Assembly: GCA_963971425.1 (NCBI GenBank)
Contig: OZ020522.1
Span: 2,578,168 to 2,642,167, forward strand
Reading direction: 5' to 3'
DNA from: Bryoerythrophyllum caledonicum
Lineage: Eukaryota; Streptophyta; Bryopsida; Pottiales; Pottiaceae
DNA: 64,000 nt
Shown here piece by piece: positions 57,092-64,000 of this stretch. Both the position numbers and the translations under genes were made by a program. Position 1 is the stretch's first letter, and the number at the start of each line of letters is the position of its first letter. Below the pieces are notes generated by a model. That model did no database searches and was not told the DNA's origin. It saw nothing but the letters and a program-made list of their open reading frames with translations.

Positions 57092-57987
57092 TGGAGTACA
57101 ACGCGTAATTTTTGAAGTTCTTCTTTGTTGCGGTTGGCTTCTTCTACCAGATTCTTGTTTTCCTGTAAACTCTACTGATATTTAGCAAGAAGTTGAAGAT
57201 GAGCCTCTCGTCCAATTGGAACATCACCAGAAGACTCTAGGTTTTCATTGATGTTCTCATATGCAACCGCGTCCATCTCACTTTGATCTTCTTCCTTGCC
57301 GAAATCTTCTCCAATTGTCGGTGTTTCTTGGAGGGCAGAATCTAGCCAATGGCATTTAATAAAGCCTTGAATCTCCTTGCGATAAGTTGAGCCACATCCA
57401 GTATCCGAGTCGTCACTGGAAGTGTTTGACCATAGAACTTCCTCGTTTGGAACTTCAACCTCCTTGGCCTTTTTTCCTAGAGCTTCGCCCGGAAACTTGC
57501 GCTCTATTGGTAGTGACGCCGTGGATACTGGTGTCATCTTGGAGTTTGGTTGTATTTCTATCGTCCTTCAATTGACTACTATTCCGAGTATAATCTCAGC
57601 ATACACCATACGTAAAATGGATAGATTCACCTCGTTCCGGTGAACCTTTGTCATGTTGTAGATGTGCTGGTACGCTTGGATGCACCGTTCTTTGAATACT
57701 TCATGGGTGCAGTAATTTAAATTACCCTTGTCGTATTTCCGAAGTTGCGAATACCGCAAATGCGGCCACATTCGTCCCAAATGACACTAGGCAATGTACT
57801 TTGCACACTGTGTAAATGTCGACGGGTTTGGTACATCTCCCCAGCCTCGAAATGCCTTCATCTCACCATCGATGAATATGTGAATGCGTTTCTTCTGCTT
57901 GTAGTTGCGTACTCGTCCCGCATCACGCTGTCGTTTCTTCATTTTCTTCTCGGAAGCCCGAATCTCAGAAGGCCCACTTGAGTCCAT
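57092..57987 (-). pseudogene. WRT-module gene B, copy 2
   Basis: ATG 57987 (MDSSGPSEIRASEKKMKKRQ). It shares with copy 1 the TAG replacing Trp in YIA*CHLGRMW, but keeps Gln (CAG) where copy 1 has a stop. It adds TGA for Trp in the VNWRT motif (57568) and TAG for Gln in LLAKYQ (57172). All lesions are single-base transitions in an otherwise continuous frame up to the coiled coil. Confidence 0.75.
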
Positions 57988-58069
57988 GCTTGAAACTAGT
58001 GTTAAGGGGCACCGGAAGTAAAAGGGTGTCAATAAACACCGAGACCAACTTCCCAATAGTGCTTAGCAA

Positions 58070-58430
58070 GCAATCTCCACGTGGCAGTTGCAGGCCAAAG
58101 TGCCCGGGAAATGGACCCATCGTGCCACGATTCCCAAACTTATACAAGCGCGCATGCCCCCCGTAGGCCGCGCGCGTACGAGATAGGACGGTCTTGCGCG
58201 TACTAATCATGGTCTCGAGCGTACGAATAGATTGGCCGGGCGCGTGCGCTGTGAGGCCGGGCTCGCGCGAATTGGGGCCGGCGCGCACTCTTTGGAGCCA
58301 GACGCGTACGAACAGTGGCACTACGCGCACGAATTGTGACCGAGCGGGTGCAATCTGAGACCGGGCGCGCGTGAACAGAGGCCAGGCGCGTGCGCTGAGA
58401 GGCCGGGCGCGCGCAAACAGGGACCATGGA
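58070..58430 (-). promoter_or_regulatory. Promoter of WRT gene B, copy 2
   Basis: Counterpart of 30580-30995: CCACGTGG G-box core (about 58079), TATAAG (about 58143) and a shortened CG array (58150-58425) with fewer units than copy 1. Confidence 0.55.
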
Positions 58431-58627
58431 AAGTTCTGTTCTTGCAAATTGGATTATCTAAAATGGTACAAAATCATTTCAATGTTTCAAAGGAGATGCA
58501 AGAAATGGGTCAATGCTTTTACAGATGTCCTTATATTTATATTGCATATGCAAAATTTTGCAACATATAAAATGGTTACAAATGCTACGCTTTCATCTTG
58601 CCTTCTATTTGCCTATACTCCACTTCA

Positions 58628-61018
58628 TCACGCATCCGCTCTACTTGGTTCACCACTTCCTGAGGCCCCATCATCCAGCAATTTACGAGCTGCTCGCGTC
58701 CTCCGAGGGGGCCCATCCGCGTTTACCAGAGCACATAACATTTCGGAGTTCCGAAGTGCTTTGAGAGTCTTCATAGTCGCCGGACTATGTTCCTCAAGAA
58801 GGAAATCAATAGCTTCCTCCTTCCAAGTTTCCTTCTATTGCGATTCTTCCCATTGCAACGCATTGCGAAGGTCAAGATCAGTGGCTTCTCCCAATTCTGA
58901 CACCACACGTCCTTGGTGACTCCACAGTTTCCCATCTAGACGTCGCCCGAATTGAAATACCTTCCGCCTAGCATCCCAATATCCGCCCATGACTTGGTAG
59001 AAGAAGTTTCGTTTACCAACATGGTCCGCAATGGTTCCCGATATGAGCTTCTTGGCCACTCGTACAATTTCTTTGTGGTCATTTTCCCAACCAAATTGCG
59101 TGCTTACACTGGACTTATGTAGTTGGTGGCACTGCGCACGCCAATTCCACACCAAATCTTCTCCCCACTTTTGAGCATAGGCATCCCCAGGCGCATTCTC
59201 CGGGTTCAGCTCCCAACTAGGTGGCATGTAGGCGGTGAGGCCAAACAATTCATACAAGCGCTTATGAAATGGTGCTCTACACTTTGCGCAAAATCTACGT
59301 GTCAAGATACCACCTAGCAGACACATCGAATGGTATAAACACCGACACGTGCCAAGAACATATGCACCTTCTGGCCCGAAAGGATTTAAACAAACCGGGC
59401 AAGCATCTTCATTTTGCGTGAAGTTTGCTGGAGTTGGCCATAATTTGCATGGTGCCACGTTTTTGCTTGGTTGAAGGGCATGAGAAGACATAGCCTCTAC
59501 GTGGTCCCACTCCAACTTGGCCCAATCAATCGATTTATTATCTAGCAACAGAGGCAATTCAGTTAGAAACATCTAGTCGATGAGAGCCCAAGATGTGAGT
59601 TCAAAGTCACAGCGTGTATTATTCATCAAATATTCATTGTCAATCTTCTGGACCTCTATTGCCATTTGCCTCGTACGGTCAACATTCAAGATGCATGCCA
59701 CCTTCCATTGATAGTACTGCTCGCTCACCGATCTAATCCTTTTTCGAAGGATGTCGTTTGCAGTGCGAAGCTGAATAAGAGTCGCGCTTGGATTAGCTCG
59801 GGAAAATGACTGAGAATCCTCGGTGTCGATGGAATCTACGAATGGCTGCCCTGCTACAATCGGCGGCAGTAGAAAAACCAACGAACGACTAGCAAAGCGG
59901 TGACGCGGTGGTCTTGTCGGGGTCTCTAGCCAACAACTAGTAACAAAGGCAATAACATTGTCGATCAATGTCTCGTCCACACCTCGAGCAACTCCGCCAA
60001 TATAAGCGTGGCTCGCAACACGTTCTCGACGCAACTCTTCTATATCGGCTGCTTGCTTGGTGATAATATCACCCTTTTCACTGGATTGCAGCTTGAGGTT
60101 TTCAATCTCTTCTTGGAGACGTTGAATCATCTCATCCTTCAAGCTGATAGTGTCCAATAACTCCTGGTGAGCATCGACGGTCGTACTTCCGGACCCTGAT
60201 GCTACATGCCTGGTGTTGGAAGTGGTGACTACGACATCCATCATTGGCATTTCATCCACAACATGGATGGATTCTTCATCTCCAACATCCTCAAGCCTCG
60301 CGGCGGGTTCATCATCGCCAACAAGATTTACGATTGATAAATCTACTTGGCCACCTCTTTGAACCAATAGACATCCTACTTCATCGAGCTTCACTCGTTA
60401 GCGCTTTTTTCGTGACGCACACCCCACTAGAGAAGTCGATGAACGCCGACCTATACATCCATCTGAGTCCGAATCTGGTGATGAATCTGACTCTACTGAA
60501 GCTACTTCTTCAAGGCCATCCGTTTCTTGTGGCCCTAGTGCCGTAAAATGAAACATAGGATGTTGCTCCCTAGGCACATCGGCATGCATCCGCACCCTCG
60601 GCATTTTTGGAGTTTTCCACACAGTCCTCCAATCCACTCGCTTATTGAGAACGACCTCCGCATATACCATGCAAGCGAGATAGAGGGGACAATCATTGCG
60701 GGGCATGAATTCGAGCTCGTATAAGTATTGGTGAACTTGGAGGGCACGAGCTCGAAACGCCTCATTGATGCAATACTTCAAATTTGCCTTGTTTGCGCGA
60801 CGATTTATTAAATGGCGATGTGGAGGAAACATCTTCGGCAAATGGCACCACTCGATGTAATCCTCGCAAGTGACAGACGACCATGGCAATGGCTCATCTT
60901 GCCAATCCACGAATGCAATCTTCGTTGGATTGTTGAACACGTGCATCCGCTTCTTCTGGAGCTTCCCGTGCCTTGCCCTATCTCTGTCTTTCTCTCTCTT
61001 TCTCTGCGCGGTGGACAT
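58628..61018 (-). pseudogene. WRT / coiled-coil / RING protein, copy 2
   Basis: ATG 61018 (MSTAQRKREKDRDRARHGKL). One frame, stops at 60397 (KKR*RVK, Gln in copy 1), 59573 (LID*MFL, Glu in copy 1) and 58835 (ESQ*KET, Trp in copy 1); the stop of copy 1 at 33139 is Arg here. The RING is intact (CPVC, CRCLYHSMC, CAKC at about 59399-59275). The stops differ in the two copies, so the ancestral frame of about 796 codons was open when the block duplicated. Confidence 0.75.
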
Positions 61019-61337
61019 TGGTGGCTATTGTTGGGCATCCGGCTCACTCTCACTCTCCATAGCCGAACACTGTAAAAAAACCTACCAAAATGTTCGTTAA
61101 CTACGCTAACCTCTTTAAAAAAAAAACAAACAAAAATTACCACCTTGGATTTCAAAATAATCCAAGATAGCAATGTTAAATAATTAGAACGGTGATCGAT
61201 GCGGTGATGCAATACGTCGTATGGATGTGTGCAAATCTGAAGCCCCAATCGAAGATCACGCAATCAGCCACCATAAAAAGATAGTTGAAGGCCACGATTT
61301 CCAATTGGAGTTTGTGAGATAGGCTGGGTGCGCACGA

Positions 61338-61743
61338 CCATTTATACTAGTGGGCCGGGCGGGCACGCGGCATGGGAAACGCGCGCATGCCGTATGGGGA
61401 CCGGGCGCATACAGTGGGGTCTCGTGCGTACGATTCGGGGTCTCGGGCGTAGGGTTTGGGGCCTCGCGCGTAGGATCCACTATCAGGCGCGCAGGCTCTA
61501 GGGCCGGGCGCGAGCGGGAACGGACTGGGCACGAGCGCGAACGGCCGGGCACGTGTGGGAACATGCTCTATTCGTATGAGAACAGGCTCTATTCCTTGAG
61601 TTATCGGCCGGGCGCGTACGCTGGAGGGCCGGGCACGTACGCTAGAGGGCCAGGCACGGACGCTAGAGGGCCGGGCGCGTGGCATCTTGGTCAGGCGCAT
61701 GCAGACGCCCATGCGAGGCCAGGGTTTTCCATTTCACTATAAA
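61338..61743. promoter_or_regulatory. Bidirectional promoter, copy 2
   Basis: Counterpart of 33886-34413, about 120 bp shorter through loss of CG units. The plus-strand TATAAA at 61738-61743 is unchanged and lies 170 bp before the kinase ATG; the minus-strand box (TATAAATG) is slightly altered. Confidence 0.6.
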
Positions 61744-61912
61744 TGGAATAGATTCTAATATCAATCACATAGGCTCCTCTCAAGTGGCTCCTTGTCCTAG
61801 TACTATTCGTACTTTGCTAGGAACTAAGAGGGGGGCCACCACACATTGGGTCCGGGGGAGGTTTTGATTTTTTTTATAAAATTATAGTTTGTGTAGGGTT
61901 GTGATTATTGCA

Positions 61913-63506
61913 ATGGCCACTGATCGTAATACTGGAAAGCGGCCCGCGTATGTTGATTTAGATGCTCCAGATGCATCGGAGCTTCCATCTACTAGCGTTG
62001 CGGAGTCGAACCGCAATCCTTCCGATGCACCGAAGGCACTGTCGAAGAGGGCGAAGCAAAAAATGTCTGCGCACGAGAAGGATGCCGGCTATCCACCAAA
62101 GGAGTATACCGCATTTCTTCGAGGTGTGGCAATACAATACTACCGTCGATGGTGTGAAACTGACGTGGTGCGATTCCGTCAAGTTTATTTGGAGAAGGGA
62201 GAACCAGGAATCATGTACCTATAGGGCGACCTCCAGTCGAAATTCGAGCACGCTCTGGAGAGTTCTGAATCGTTCAAGGATGCATATGGAATGTATCACT
62301 ATGCCTCATTCATGGAGAGAGTAATCACTCAATGTACGAGTAATGCATCGCATGTATTTGATTGTAAGGTGAAAAAACCTTGCGGTGGACAGCATCAGCC
62401 ACGAGACTTAGAACTCCGCAAGTTCCTCGAACGTGTGAAGACCACCATCGGCAGGTTTTCAAGCTCTCGTACGAGAGGTATGCCTTGGAATGAACAAGCG
62501 ATGAAGTCAGCCATGGAGGGGCATATGTTGCACAGCGTGCAGTTTCTTCCAGAAGATATCGGAGTTTATGGACTTTCCGGATATGATGCCGTTGGTGGAT
62601 ACGGAAAGGTTCGGAAGGTCCGCATCGTGGGTGTGCGAGCCATTTCGGCATGCATGGAGTTTGCCGGGAAAATGCCAACGGCGTCTCATCCGAAGGAGAA
62701 ATTTAGACAACGGTCTCACGAGGCCATGATATGTCATGTTGCACACCCAGGAGTTATAAAGTTTTGGGCACTGAATACAAAGAATATGGAGGCGTACACA
62801 TTGTGGTGGAATGGTGGTAGCTGGGCCCATTTTAAAACCGTCGATTCAAAGGCAAATCCGGCGGCTTCCAACACCTCAATTCTTTCAGCTCCATATATTT
62901 CGGCGGAGGATACAACACAAATCTTAGCCTTCCGGAAGAATAGAGCAAGACTTGCTTGGGCTTTGATGTGCACCATTGTCCAAGTCCAGAAGGCAAATGT
63001 CATTCACAATGACATCGCTCCCACAAACGTGCTTCTCCACTTTCCTCCAGAGTCCAGAGAAACCAGGGTCCGTCTTCATTGGCGTTTGTGATTGGGGAAT
63101 TGCGAGCCGCGTATCACACGAAGAGCCATCAAAATATGGATTTCGGACAAAGACAGAGCTTGACAATCAACGCCGTAGACGACATTGGGTAGCTCTAGAG
63201 TTGTTTTACAAATTCGGCCCACAAGATTCGGAAACGGCATTGGATGTGATGCAGCGGCGTCACCAATACACCTAGCTCACCGATTCGTACTCCGTTGGAT
63301 GGATGGCTAGAGCGATTTGGGAGAAAGAATCTGACTCAACATTCTTCAAATCAACCGTCAACTACGCAGCTTTTCAAGTGAAGATCGAGAAATTACTGGA
63401 GCGAGATCCCCTCAAACGTCCAACACTCTGTAAAGTGGTTGACGAGCTAATGGCTAAACCATTCAACTTTGAAGTTCCGGACGCTTGCTTCTCCTATGAG
63501 ATATAG
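61913..63506 (+). pseudogene. Divergent protein kinase, copy 2
   Basis: Over 99% identical to 34582-36175 by eye, with the same TAG (62222), the same frameshift near 63066 and the same TAG (63273). Differences include Ser to Asn near the N-terminus, Tyr to Cys in ISACMEFAGK, and Val to Leu in WALNTKN. HNDIAPTNVLLHF and VCDWG are unchanged. Its conservation exceeds that of the neighbouring genes. Confidence 0.75.
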
Positions 63507-63667
63507 AAATTTTGACTTAGCGTATTGATAGTGAAGGTTTCAATTGTTGATCATTTTGCAAAATGTACTAGCATTGTCATGTAACGGTGTTTTTTGCCCA
63601 TCTCGTGATAAATATAAGCTTAACATTTTTCACGACATGAAGCTCATGCATGTTAAGAAGTGAGAGA

Positions 63668-64000
63668 ACGCGCGCGACCCCTGAATTCAGTACCCGTACG
63701 CGCGCGACCCTAAAGGCCATGCGCCCGGCACAGCCCCCTCTACGAACGGGCCCAGCCTTCCCCCACAAACGCGCGCGACCTTTGTCGGACGCGTCAATTC
63801 CTCCAAGTATGCGCCCGACCCTTCACCGCGCGCGCCCGGCCCCTTGCGGTACTCGCGCGGTCCTCCCTTGTACGCGCCCGGCCCAACACGATACGCGCTC
63901 GGTCCTTCCCTATATGCGCCCGGCCCCTTCAGTGCGCGCCCGACCCATTTAAGCACACACCCGGCCCCTTCAGTATGCGCCCGGCTCATCTTCGTACGTG
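63668..64000. repeat. Inverted CG array, copy 2 (truncated by window end)
   Basis: CGCGCCCGGCCC-type units as at 36352-36790, continuing to the last base of the window. Confidence 0.7.

Larger units (their letters stand above)
54278..64000 (+). repeat. Right copy of the 10-kb segmental duplication (cut by the window end)
   Basis: Colinear with 26763-36480 or so. The left junction falls inside the BED zinc-finger coding region of the hAT gene (TTTGTATGCGAACGTGTAAT shared; unrelated to the left of it). The right end is outside the window. The kinase segment differs from its partner at only about ten positions in 1.6 kb, while the CG arrays differ by many indels. Confidence 0.95.

Overview
This window is nuclear DNA from a eukaryote, almost certainly a streptophyte plant; a bryophyte or charophyte-grade lineage is my best guess, but nothing here fixes the species. 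The reasons are: short GT-AG introns; plant-type DNA transposons (hAT with DUF659, a SWIM-finger Mutator-like element, a Tourist-type MITE with TAA target duplications, TTAA-flanked MITEs); a LINE tail with RNase H; large AT-rich intergenic stretches; and a 200-base N gap. There are no bacterial-style operons.

Layout. 0-4 kb: a partial unrecognised gene running off the left edge, a Tourist-like MITE and older repeats. 3.8-9.2 kb: an intact ankyrin-repeat gene (5719-7485) with a 27-bp minisatellite, a GA-rich tract and a long leader upstream. 9-15 kb: repeat-rich DNA with several hairpin MITEs, including two members of one TTAA-flanked family set tail to tail. 15.9-19.9 kb: the best gene of the window, an intact seven-exon minus-strand gene whose 1,111-residue product joins a ParB-like domain to a beta-class (N4C/N6A-type) DNA-methyltransferase fold. 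Its upstream side holds a tandem array of about 0.5-kb units (20.0-22.4 kb), each centred on a 60-bp near-perfect palindrome.

23-36.8 kb and 54.3-64 kb: a roughly 10-kb block present twice in the same orientation, about 27.4 kb apart. It holds the 5' end of a hAT transposase gene (complete at the left copy), three minus-strand genes sharing an unrecognised N-terminal module that ends in a VDWRT-like motif (here 'WRT module'), the largest of which also carries a coiled coil and a C4HC3 RING, and a plus-strand divergent protein kinase (HND/DWG). Most of these frames are broken by a few in-frame stops. A second, divergent pair (WRT-module gene at 40.5 kb, kinase relic at 46.5-48.0 kb) lies between the two blocks with LINE and MITE debris, followed by a decayed SWIM/Mutator-like transposase (49.9-53.4 kb).

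The unifying signal is promoter architecture: the hAT gene, the WRT-module genes and the kinases of both sets are preceded by a CG-rich short-repeat array with a TATA box at its gene-proximal edge. The duplicated block uses one repeat motif (GGGCCGGGCGCG core, about 21-bp period) and the middle pair uses another (GGCCGTCCGATCGG). That suggests two co-regulated, possibly co-mobile gene sets of transposase, WRT-module proteins, RING protein and kinase. Whether these are cargo of a giant hAT-type element is a hypothesis, not something shown here.
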